NCBI GenBank assembly: GCA_022819745.1
Contig: JAJEGS010000007.1
Location: 1-64,000, forward strand
From: Candidatus Latescibacterota bacterium
GTDB taxonomy: Bacteria > Latescibacterota > UBA2968 > UBA8231
Length of the DNA stretch: 64,000 nucleotides
Direction: 5' to 3'
Numbering within the stretch: the stretch's first letter is position 1; each line of letters starts with the position of its first letter. The position numbers and the translations under genes were made by a program. The notes beneath the pieces were generated by a model. The model searched no databases. It was not told the DNA's origin and saw nothing but the letters and a program-made list of their open reading frames with translations. Shown piece after piece: positions 42,304-49,615 of the stretch.

Positions 42304-44658
42304 ATGTTCCGCTTCCGCTACAACCTCGCCCTGCTGACGCTGCTTTGGCTCCCGTCCCTTGCCGCAGCCAACGTCATCATCAGTGAAGTGCTCGCCGACC
42401 CGCCTGAAGGATCGGCTGGCGACGCCAACCACGACGGTCAGTACAACCCGCATGAAGACGAGTTCATCGAACTCTACAACGCTGGCTCACGTCGCGTCTC
42501 TCTAGCCGGTTGGCGGTTGGGCGACGCTGGCTCCCTGAGCCAGTATTTCCGCTTCCCGTCTGACGCCGTCATTGAACCCGGCTCGTACCTCGTCCTCTTC
42601 GGCGGCGGCAACCCGACAGATTTGACTATCCCCGTCTATACCGACGATGGCACCATCGGCGATGGACTGACCGACAGCGGCGAAGCCATCCACCTAATCG
42701 ACGACCGTGGCCACGAGATCGCGTTCCTTTCGCACTCCACGTGGCCCGACGACCAATCCCTCGTCCGCATTGCACCCGATAGCAGTACTTATGTTCCGCA
42801 CAAAACCGTCTCGCCGACCCAAGCCCCCTTCTCTCCCGGACACGCTCCAGGAGCGCGCGCGCCCCTGACCTACGCCCTCATCATCAGCGAAGTGCTCGCC
42901 GACCCGCCTGAAGGACTAGCCGGCGACGCTAATCGCGACGGTCAATACGACCCGCATGAAGACGAATTCATCGAACTCTACAACCTCGGTCCAGTGCCTA
43001 TCTCTTTAGCTGGCTGGCGGTTAGGTGACGCGGGGGGCCTAAGCCAGTATTTCCGCTTTCCGTCCGATGCTGTCATTGAACCCGGCTCGTACCTCGTCCT
43101 CTTCGGCGGCGGCAAGCCGACAGATTTTACCATCCCCGTCTATACCGACGATGGAACCATCGGCGATGGCCTGACCGACAGCGGCGAAGCTATCCACCTA
43201 ATCGACGACCATGGCCACGAGATCGCGTTCCTTTCGCACCCCACGTGGCCCGACGACCAATCCCTCGTCCGCATTGCACCCGATAGCAGCACTTATGTTC
43301 CGCACAAAACCGTCTCGCCGACCCAAGCGCCCTTCTCTCCCGGACACTTGACCTACCCTCTCATCATCAGCGAAGTGCTCGCCGACCCGCCTGAAGGATC
43401 GGCTGGTGATGCTAACCAAGACGGTCAGTACAACCCGCATGAAGACGAGTTCATCGAACTCTACAACGCTGGCTCACGTCGCGTCTCCCTAGCCGGTTGG
43501 CGGTTGGGATCCTCAAGTGGGTACTTCCACTTCCCGTCTGACGCCGTCATCGCCCCGCGCTCGTACGTCGTCCTCTTCGGCGGCGGCAAGCCGACAGATT
43601 TTACTATCCCCGTCTATACCGACGATGGAACCATCGGCGATGGCCTGACCGACAGCGGCGAAGCCATCCACCTAATCGACGACCATGGCCACGAGATCGC
43701 ATTCGTCTCCCACCCCACGTGGCCCGACGACCAATCCCTCGTCCGCATTGCACCCGATAGCAGTACTTATGTTCCGCACAAAACCGCTTCGCGAACCCAA
43801 GCCCCCTTTTCTCCCGGATCGCCGACCGCATCAACACCGCCCGTCAACCCCCTCTCTGCCCTCATCATCAGCGAAGTGCTCGCCGACCCGCCCGATGGAC
43901 TAGCTGGCGATGCGAACCAAGACGGGCAGCAAGACCCCTATGAAGACGAGTTCATCGAACTGTACAATGCTGGCCCAGATACCATTTCCTTGGCCAGTTG
44001 GCAGTTGGGCGACGCGGGGTCCTTGGGCGACTATTTCCGCTTCCCGCCCGGTGCCATCATTGCCCCGCGCTCGTACGTCGTCCTTTTCGGCGGCGGCAAT
44101 CCGTCGGAGTTCACCGTCCCCGTCTATACCGACGACGGGCGCATCGGCGATGGCCTGACCAACAGCGGCGAAGCCATCTACCTGATCGATAAAACCGGCT
44201 ATCTCGTCGCCCGCGTCTCTCACGCTACTTGGCCCGACGACCAGTCTATCGTCCGCACTTCACTGGAATACGACGCGTTTGTCCCACACAAAACCGCCTC
44301 GCCGACCCAAGCTCCTTTTTCTCCCGGACGCGCTATAGACACGCCACCCGATTCAGTGTCCGCAATAGCTAAAATGGCATCTGCAACATCGCTCCAAGTG
44401 TGGCCCAACCCCTTCAACACAACCACCCAACTCCGCTTCCACCTCAACCAAACCGCCTCCGTTCACGTAGCTATCTACAACATCCAAGGCCAGCTTGTGC
44501 GCACACTAGTGAACGCACCGCTCCACGCTGGCGTACATCAGGTGCAATGGGATGGCCGCGACGGACGTGGCCATTCGGCCGCCACCGGTCCGTACTTCGC
44601 CCGCTTCCGCATCGAGCATAGCCCCCCGCGCTACGCCAAGCTCATCCTCCTGCGCTAA
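42304..44658 (+). CDS. Secreted protein with four lamin-tail domains and a type A-like sorting C-terminus
   Basis: 784 aa, signal peptide YNLALLTLLWLPSLAAA. Paralogue of the preceding gene with four units at roughly residues 25, 192, 352 and 519, each with ISEVLADPP, GDANxDGQ, DEFIELYN, SYVVLFGGG and PVYTDDGTIGDGLT. Unit 3 is shortened around the GDAG segment (LGSSSGYFHF). The C-terminal ~85 residues (LQVWPNPFNTTTQLRFHL ... GHSAATGPYFARFRIEHSPP ... YAKLILLR) are almost the same as in the first paralogue, so both should be sorted by the same machinery. The 142-base gap before it shows no other gene. Confidence 0.88.
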   Translation: MFRFRYNLALLTLLWLPSLAAANVIISEVLADPPEGSAGDANHDGQYNPHEDEFIELYNAGSRRVSLAGWRLGDAGSLSQYFRFPSDAVIEPGSYLVLFGGGNPTDLTIPVYTDDGTIGDGLTDSGEAIHLIDDRGHEIAFLSHSTWPDDQSLVRIAPDSSTYVPHKTVSPTQAPFSPGHAPGARAPLTYALIISEVLADPPEGLAGDANRDGQYDPHEDEFIELYNLGPVPISLAGWRLGDAGGLSQYFRFPSDAVIEPGSYLVLFGGGKPTDFTIPVYTDDGTIGDGLTDSGEAIHLIDDHGHEIAFLSHPTWPDDQSLVRIAPDSSTYVPHKTVSPTQAPFSPGHLTYPLIISEVLADPPEGSAGDANQDGQYNPHEDEFIELYNAGSRRVSLAGWRLGSSSGYFHFPSDAVIAPRSYVVLFGGGKPTDFTIPVYTDDGTIGDGLTDSGEAIHLIDDHGHEIAFVSHPTWPDDQSLVRIAPDSSTYVPHKTASRTQAPFSPGSPTASTPPVNPLSALIISEVLADPPDGLAGDANQDGQQDPYEDEFIELYNAGPDTISLASWQLGDAGSLGDYFRFPPGAIIAPRSYVVLFGGGNPSEFTVPVYTDDGRIGDGLTNSGEAIYLIDKTGYLVARVSHATWPDDQSIVRTSLEYDAFVPHKTASPTQAPFSPGRAIDTPPDSVSAIAKMASATSLQVWPNPFNTTTQLRFHLNQTASVHVAIYNIQGQLVRTLVNAPLHAGVHQVQWDGRDGRGHSAATGPYFARFRIEHSPPRYAKLILLR
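42379..44330 (+). repeat. Four ~490-bp tandem coding repeats (lamin-tail units)
   Basis: Unit starts near 42379, 42880, 43360 and 43861. Units 1-3 share long identical blocks such as GCACCCGATAGCAG-ACTTATGTTCCGCACAAAA-type segments at 42775, 43279 and 43750. The core GAAGTGCTCGCCGACCCGCC recurs in all four and in most units of the upstream gene. Confidence 0.85.
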
Positions 44659-44697
44659 AAAAAGCCCCATCTCCACAAAGGGAGACGGGGCTTCCAT
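44658..44697 (-). terminator. Rho-independent terminator of the Ni-SOD gene
   Basis: On the minus strand a stem of 11 bases with one mismatch (44691-44681 with 44674-44664, GCCCCGTCTCC / GGAGATGGGGC) is followed by a run of seven T. It lies 27 bases beyond the sodN stop. On the plus strand it lacks a T-run, so termination of the lamin-tail transcript is less sure. Confidence 0.85.
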
Positions 44698-44717
44698 CAG
44701 CGCGACTTGAGCAGGCG

Positions 44718-45176
44718 TCAGTTTTGATAGGCGTGCTTAAACTCGTGTAACAAGGTCCGCATCTTCTCCACCTCCTCCACATCCACCGTCTGCTTGCACT
44801 TCATGGCCCCCCGGAGCATCTTGTGCAAAAGCACCAGCTTCTCGGTATATGCGGCCCTTTCCTCGTCTCCTTCTTCTACCGCCTTGAGCCGCTGCGTCAT
44901 AAAATACTGCGTGACGACGTGCTGGATTCTGTTGGCGTGCTCTTCCTTGTTGGCCACCCACCGCGCTAGCTGATTCGCGCTTTGAGCATCGCTTTGGCCA
45001 GCCAGCGCTGCGATTTGGGTCATGGACTTCTCAATGGTCGTCAGATCTTCCGCAATCGCGGCAAAACGCGCCTCGTCCCCATAAATGCCGCAGGGGATTT
45101 CGCAGTGCGCCCACAGCGGCGCGGCTGGGGCCAAAAGACAACAGGCGAGCAGGAGCATCAATTTTCCGTTTTTCAC
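44718..45176 (-). CDS. sodN: Exported nickel superoxide dismutase
   Basis: 152 aa from GTG 45176, which has AGGAGG five bases upstream; an in-frame ATG at 45305 lacks a ribosome site and lies inside the neighbouring gene. Residues 1-23 are a Sec signal peptide (LMLLLACCLLAPAAPLWA) ending in an L-W-A site. Cleavage there would expose HCEIPCGIY, exactly the nickel hook H1-C2-x-x-P5-C6-G-x-Y9 of Ni-SOD. The remainder is the four-helix bundle (TQIAALAGQSDAQSANQLAR, HANRIQHVVTQYFMTQRL). The enzyme dismutates superoxide using Ni. Known Ni-SODs need N-terminal processing to free His1; here signal peptidase could do this. No sodX maturase is adjacent. Has its own promoter and terminator. Confidence 0.92.
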   Translation of the reverse strand: MKNGKLMLLLACCLLAPAAPLWAHCEIPCGIYGDEARFAAIAEDLTTIEKSMTQIAALAGQSDAQSANQLARWVANKEEHANRIQHVVTQYFMTQRLKAVEEGDEERAAYTEKLVLLHKMLRGAMKCKQTVDVEEVEKMRTLLHEFKHAYQN

Positions 45177-45215
45177 AAGGGCCTCCTTAAAATGGTTTGT
45201 GGATATGGGCAAGGC

Positions 45216-45244
45216 AGTATAGGGCGATTTCGCGGTCGGGGCAA
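45216..45244 (-). promoter_or_regulatory. Promoter of the Ni-SOD gene
   Basis: On the minus strand TTGCCC (45244-45239), 17-base spacer, TATACT (45221-45216), about 40 bases before the GTG start. Best-spaced promoter seen in the window. It overlaps the end of the upstream CBM9-like gene only slightly if at all. Confidence 0.5.
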
Positions 45245-45249
45245 CGGCC

Positions 45250-46344
45250 CTAATCGCGCCAAGTGCGCGAGTCCGCGCGGATGAGCCAACGGTTGATCTG
45301 GCCATCCTCGTCCAAATCGACGGCTTCCTCTAGCTGCGCCTCAAACTGGTGGTCAGTCACTTGGATGACCGGCGGCCAGCGAAAGTGCTGCAAGACCCGC
45401 GCTTCCATGCCGAGCGAGTCCAGGCTAGACGCATAGTAGCCGCGCTCGCGACGAAACCTCTGTTGGCGGTAGTAGATCCCGCGCAAAACGCGCTTGGCCT
45501 CCTCGGCGGCTGCCGGGCGACAGGATACCTCTTGCCGCCCTACGACCTCGGTGGCAAACTGCACGAACCCCCACTTTTCCGGGTAGTGCATATTAACCAA
45601 CCCCTGCGGCGACCAGACCCAGTTATCCGGGCTGTGGTCCTCTACTTTGATGTACTTGCCCACGTCGGTGGCCAAGGCCCATTGCACGCGCGAAAAATTG
45701 ATCCGCCATTGATCGCCATCCATAGGCGGCACCTTTTTGTGCGTGGCCTCGGCCAGTACGGCCCACGGGAAAGCCATCTCCACCGACCACCCTTGGTCCT
45801 CGTCAGCGGGATCGTTGATGCTGCCCCACACCCTCACAGCCGTTTGCAGACCGGCGATGTCCCAAGCACTGATGTAGGGGCCGCCGTCGCGGTAGGGCTT
45901 GATCATCAACAGATCCCACTCCGTGCCGAGGGCATTGATCTCAAACTCGTAGTATTGGTGCGTATCGCCGTCCGGGTCGATAAAAACCTCAAAATCGTTT
46001 TCTTGGTAGATCGTCGCGTCGCGCAGCTCAATGGTGGCCCACACATGCGGCTCCTCCAAATCGGCGGCGATGTATAAATACTCGTCGTCCCACAGCATCT
46101 TGGCTCGCGTCTGCAGGCGCGGCACGGGCCGACGCTCGCCCTCAATATCGACGAAAGGCTCGGTCCAATCCGCCCGCTGCCAAGACGGCTCGTCGAGATT
46201 GCCGTCAATGTCGATAGCCCCGGCCGTGCGGTGCGCCACATAACTTCGCGGCTCAATGCTCTCTACGTACTCAATGTCGAAGCGCGGTTGCCCCTCGACG
46301 CCAGAGGCCAGCAAGGCCGCGCCCAACATAGCCCAGTGCAACAT
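45250..46344 (-). CDS. Secreted CBM9-like carbohydrate-binding protein
   Basis: 364 aa from ATG 46344, with AAGGAGGAG three bases upstream; the frame is open to 46509 but that extension lacks a signal. Signal peptide LHWAMLGAALLASGVEG. The CBM9-like domain spans about residues 45-235: AIDIDGNLDEPSWQRADWTE, LWDDEYLYIAADLEEPHVWA, NDFEVFIDPDGDTHQYYEFE, WSVEMAFPWAVL. A C-terminal helical part (residues ~270-364) with EEAKRVLRGIYYRQQRFRRE and DEDGQINRWLI resembles the tails seen in Latescibacteria/Bacteroidota homologues. Such proteins bind glycans but many have no tested ligand. Upstream of, and co-directional with, sodN. Confidence 0.85.
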   Translation of the reverse strand: MLHWAMLGAALLASGVEGQPRFDIEYVESIEPRSYVAHRTAGAIDIDGNLDEPSWQRADWTEPFVDIEGERRPVPRLQTRAKMLWDDEYLYIAADLEEPHVWATIELRDATIYQENDFEVFIDPDGDTHQYYEFEINALGTEWDLLMIKPYRDGGPYISAWDIAGLQTAVRVWGSINDPADEDQGWSVEMAFPWAVLAEATHKKVPPMDGDQWRINFSRVQWALATDVGKYIKVEDHSPDNWVWSPQGLVNMHYPEKWGFVQFATEVVGRQEVSCRPAAAEEAKRVLRGIYYRQQRFRRERGYYASSLDSLGMEARVLQHFRWPPVIQVTDHQFEAQLEEAVDLDEDGQINRWLIRADSRTWRD

Positions 46345-46387
46345 GACTCCTCCTTTGTTCGTTCCCCAAGTCTGACGCCATTGCATC

Positions 46388-46415
46388 AATATATCACTTT
46401 GTGCTACTTTTTGAA
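46388..46415 (-). promoter_or_regulatory. Candidate promoter for the CBM9-like gene
   Basis: Minus-strand TTCAAA (46415-46410), 16-base spacer, TATATT (46393-46388), 44 bases before ATG 46344, in the 111-base divergent gap shared with the TPR gene. Confidence 0.28.
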
Positions 46416-46455
46416 TGTTACAATATCGCCAATTCACCTCAAATAGGCTCACGCC

Positions 46456-46779
46456 ATGACCGACAAAATGGCCCTCTACAAGAGTGGCATGAACAAATTC
46501 GTCCAGCAAGACTTTGCTGGTGCCTTGGACGATCTAGCCCAAGCCATCGGGCTCGACCCGCAATTTGCCGACGCCTACCAAGCGATGGCGCACTGCCACG
46601 AAAAATTGGGCGACCTCGACCAAGCCCTCAGCGCGGCGCAAAAAGCCGCTGAGCACGACCCCGACGACTTCCTCGTCCACACCAGCCTCTCCATGTTCTA
46701 CCAGCGCAAAGGCATGATCGCCGAGGCCGAAAGAGAAAAGGCCATCGCCGCCAAGCTGCAAATGGAGAACCCCCTGTAA
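46456..46779 (+). CDS. Small TPR-repeat protein
   Basis: 107 aa, no signal peptide. Three tandem TPR-like helical hairpins: ALYKSGMNKFVQQDFAGALD / DPQFADAYQAMAHCHEKLGD / DDFLVHTSLSMFYQRKGMIA. TPRs mediate protein-protein contacts. Ends five bases before the dihydrouridine synthase gene and probably shares its transcript. Partner unknown. Confidence 0.75.
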   Translation: MTDKMALYKSGMNKFVQQDFAGALDDLAQAIGLDPQFADAYQAMAHCHEKLGDLDQALSAAQKAAEHDPDDFLVHTSLSMFYQRKGMIAEAEREKAIAAKLQMENPL

Positions 46780-46783
46780 GCTC

Positions 46784-47821
46784 GTGCAACTCGGCCCGCA
46801 CCAACTCAGCCCCTTCAAGGAAGATATGCCCATCCTCACCCTAGCCCCAATGGCCGGGGTGAGCAACTGGGTCTTTCGCCTTATCTGCGCGCGCCTCGGG
46901 GCGCGGCTGGTCGGGGTTGAATTTATCAACTGCCGCACCATCGGCATCCGCTCGCGCAAGAGCCTGCAGATGCTCGACTTTTCCGACGCGCCCATCTACG
47001 CCGACACTGGCATCTCGCTGCTGGCCGCGCAAATCTACGGCAACGACATCGACCTGATCGCCAATGGAGCGCGGGAATTCGAGCGACGCGGTGCACAGGT
47101 GGTGGATATCAACTTCGGCTGTTCCGTACCCAAGATCGTCGCCAAAGGCTGCGGCGCGGCCTACTTGCGCGATCTCGATCGGCTCTATCAAGCCGTCGAG
47201 CGCACGGTCAAAGCCGTCTCGGTTCCGGTCATCGTCAAGACGCGCCTAGGCTGGGACGAAGAGGAGATCAACATCCTCGAAGTGGTGCGTCGCTGCGAAG
47301 ACGCCGGTGCCCAAGCAGTGGCCATCCACGCCCGCACCGTCGTGCAAAAATACAAGGGTCAAGCCAACTGGCACTGGATCGGTCGCGCTGTCGAATCCTC
47401 CTCGCTACCCATCATCGGCAACGGCGACGTGCTCACCCTCGATGACGCCCGTCTCATGCAGCGGGAAACAGGCTGTGCTGCGGTCATGGTCGGGCGGGCG
47501 GCACTGGCCAATCCCTGGCTCTTTTCCGGCCGCAGCGGCGCGACCCTCTCAGAGCGCATCGACTTGGCGCTGGAGCAACTACGCCTGATGGCCGCATACA
47601 AAGGCGAGCGCGCCGGCGTCCGCGAGACGCGCAAGCACCTCGCGCTCTACTTCAAAAGCCTGCCCCGCGCTTCCGAGCTACGCCGCCGCCTGCTGACAAC
47701 CGCTTCTCTCGCCGAGTTGGCCGATCTGTTAGCTGAGTGGAAAGAACCTGCCGCCGAAGAAGCCGACCTAACCCTGTCGGCAGCCGAAGCCGAGGCGCTG
47801 GCGTGGGGAGGGAACGGGTAA
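46784..47821 (+). CDS. tRNA-dihydrouridine synthase (DusB-like)
   Basis: 345 aa from GTG 46784. FMN-dependent reduction of uridine in the tRNA D-loop. The TIM barrel opens with LTLAPMAGVSNWVFRLICARLGA, then the catalytic-cysteine segment INFGCSVPKIVAKGCGAAYL, PVIVKTRLGWDEE (phosphate-binding lysine), AIHARTVVQKYKGQANWHWI, IIGNGDV and VMVGRAALANPWLF (FMN binding). The usual 'GCP' is 'GCS' here. Helical C-terminal domain present. DusB type is favoured by the GCxVPK context; not assigned more narrowly. Confidence 0.9.
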   Translation: MQLGPHQLSPFKEDMPILTLAPMAGVSNWVFRLICARLGARLVGVEFINCRTIGIRSRKSLQMLDFSDAPIYADTGISLLAAQIYGNDIDLIANGAREFERRGAQVVDINFGCSVPKIVAKGCGAAYLRDLDRLYQAVERTVKAVSVPVIVKTRLGWDEEEINILEVVRRCEDAGAQAVAIHARTVVQKYKGQANWHWIGRAVESSSLPIIGNGDVLTLDDARLMQRETGCAAVMVGRAALANPWLFSGRSGATLSERIDLALEQLRLMAAYKGERAGVRETRKHLALYFKSLPRASELRRRLLTTASLAELADLLAEWKEPAAEEADLTLSAAEAEALAWGGNG

Positions 47822-47910
47822 AGCTACGTTTAGAAGCGTGTCGCGCCTAAAGGCACGATAAACTCAAAACTAGGGCTTCGGCCTCTCGATGTAGCTCAAC
47901 GCCGCTGGGA

Positions 47911-47931
47911 TCGAGGGCGTCTCGCCCTCGA
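47911..47931. repeat. Perfect 9-bp inverted repeat in the gap after the dus gene
   Basis: TCGAGGGCG, loop TCT, CGCCCTCGA. A second small hairpin (GGGC-TTCG-GCCT) sits about 35 bases upstream. No T-run, so not a classical terminator. The gap 47822-48038 has otherwise only the AAAGGAG site of the next gene. Confidence 0.5.
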
Positions 47932-48038
47932 AGAACGCTTGATGCCTAGGCCACTCGACGACCGCGCAAATTTGATTCCGACGCGATAGATCAGATTCTA
48001 TCCTACATGGGTTTAACCGTAGCCCAAAGGAGCATATT

Positions 48039-49448
48039 GTGAAATACCTACTTACCCTAGCGGCCATGCTGATCCTCGCTTGGTCAATTCCTAGTTATTC
48101 CGAGCCATCGGTTAGTCGCGGCCTCATGCTCAAGATGCACGGCCTTGAGGTGGATGCAAAACGGGCCTTTATCGACCTGCTATACAACGACATGGCCCAC
48201 GAAGAAGATAAGGCAGACGCTTTGTATCAGCTTGGGCTTATCGCCTTCAACAATAAGGACATCGGATTAGCTACTGAAACGTGGCGGCTTCTCATTGACG
48301 AGTTTCCCGATACAGAAAAGGGACGGACCGTATCAGCGGGGATTAAATACCTTTTGGAAGATTACGATGCCTTGGTCCTTGAGAGCGCAAAGGAAGAGGT
48401 GAGTGATGTATCGGCTCAATCCTATCTTCTTAACGCTCAGTTTTGGTGGGACCCTCCGAAACAGTGGAGCATATACACTTCCCATATCAATCAGTTTACT
48501 ATGGCCCGTGAGTGGTACGATAAAGTCGTAACGGAATTTCCAAGGACAGATGTGGCTAAGAAGGCCATGTCTTACAGATTCATGCTGTATAAAGACGGGA
48601 TGGAGGCCTACTGGAAAGAGAGGCAACTCTTGTTCGATGTCTTAATGGGCAAAAAAGATGCTTTAGGAGAAGACGCAGCCTTGTGGGGGCTTGTTACGGC
48701 GGGAGGTGCGACGGTAGCAATCGGCAGCAAGGACAAGGGGGCCCGAGCTTTTGGATCTACTGTTGCTGTAGGCGGCCTTGTTGGGTCTATCCTTCAAGCA
48801 AGGAAAGTAGAAAAGATAAAGAAGGAAGAGATTCCGAATGCTGTCTTGGAATTGTCCCAGAATTTTGAACCCCGCATTTTGCCCCTTATCCATGAGTACA
48901 ACAAGTTTGTAGAGGACTTCCCCGGCGATACGGTCGCTCATATCCTAGAGCTACAAATAGCTCAGGAGTACCATATTGGGGTGAAACTCATTGCTACTTG
49001 GTTCGGTGAACTGGAAAGTATGGATCTTGGAATAGCTCGCCAAATAGTTCAACGTGCCAATAATATTGCAGATGAGTCTGTTCGCTGGTGTTCCCTTGTC
49101 CCTCAATCCCATGGCATTGTTTATCAGGCAGCCCAAGCTACTATAACTGATGTTCGTGACTTTCAAGCCTTAGTCCAAGACTTATCCAATAATCATTTAA
49201 TGAAGGCCCGTATTAGTAGGCTAAGAAAGGCGTCCAATATAGTTCATACTAAGGAAGGCCTCAGTGACGTTGGGCAGTATCAGTTTCAATTTGATGGGAG
49301 TTGGTTTAGGATGACGCATAGCGACATCAGTGTTCGAATGGATGGAAAAATTCTTTCTGTTCCTATTGAGCAATTCGACCAGGCTGGGAGTGTCGGAAAA
49401 CTCTTGAAGTCAATCATTAGGGAAGCGAAAAAGCAAGACAAGGACTAA
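48039..49448 (+). CDS. Exported TPR-containing protein of unknown function
   Basis: 469 aa from GTG 48039 with AAAGGAG seven bases upstream. Signal peptide KYLLTLAAMLILAWSIPSYS. A TPR/BamD-like segment near residues 55-95 (ALYQLGLIAFNNKDIGLATE, LLIDEFPDTEKG) and another around 145-180 (AREWYDKVVTEFPRTDVAKK). A glycine-rich hydrophobic patch near 215-255 (TVAVGGLVGSIL) could span or insert in a membrane. The end (GQYQFQFDGSWFRMTHSDIS) looks like an SH3-like beta unit. GC content is visibly lower than its neighbours and AT-ending codons are frequent, suggesting later acquisition. Flanking genes give no functional hint. Confidence 0.75.
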   Translation: MKYLLTLAAMLILAWSIPSYSEPSVSRGLMLKMHGLEVDAKRAFIDLLYNDMAHEEDKADALYQLGLIAFNNKDIGLATETWRLLIDEFPDTEKGRTVSAGIKYLLEDYDALVLESAKEEVSDVSAQSYLLNAQFWWDPPKQWSIYTSHINQFTMAREWYDKVVTEFPRTDVAKKAMSYRFMLYKDGMEAYWKERQLLFDVLMGKKDALGEDAALWGLVTAGGATVAIGSKDKGARAFGSTVAVGGLVGSILQARKVEKIKKEEIPNAVLELSQNFEPRILPLIHEYNKFVEDFPGDTVAHILELQIAQEYHIGVKLIATWFGELESMDLGIARQIVQRANNIADESVRWCSLVPQSHGIVYQAAQATITDVRDFQALVQDLSNNHLMKARISRLRKASNIVHTKEGLSDVGQYQFQFDGSWFRMTHSDISVRMDGKILSVPIEQFDQAGSVGKLLKSIIREAKKQDKD

Positions 49449-49615
49449 AGCCACCACCAATCAAAAGCCACCAGCAGACTACCCGCTAATCCCGCTTAGA
49501 AAGCGTTCTTAAAACCCCCGCTGGCTCCTTTGCGGAGCTATCGAAAGGTCTTGGTACCGAGCATTTTGCGAGGTTAAATCCGACCGGATGGGGCCAATCT
49601 CAGGATCGTCGGCGC

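Noticed and set aside
38846..44330. Long repeats considered as transposon or duplication artefact
   Set aside because: Units are in frame, encode complete lamin-tail domains and end in intact C-terminal domains in both genes.
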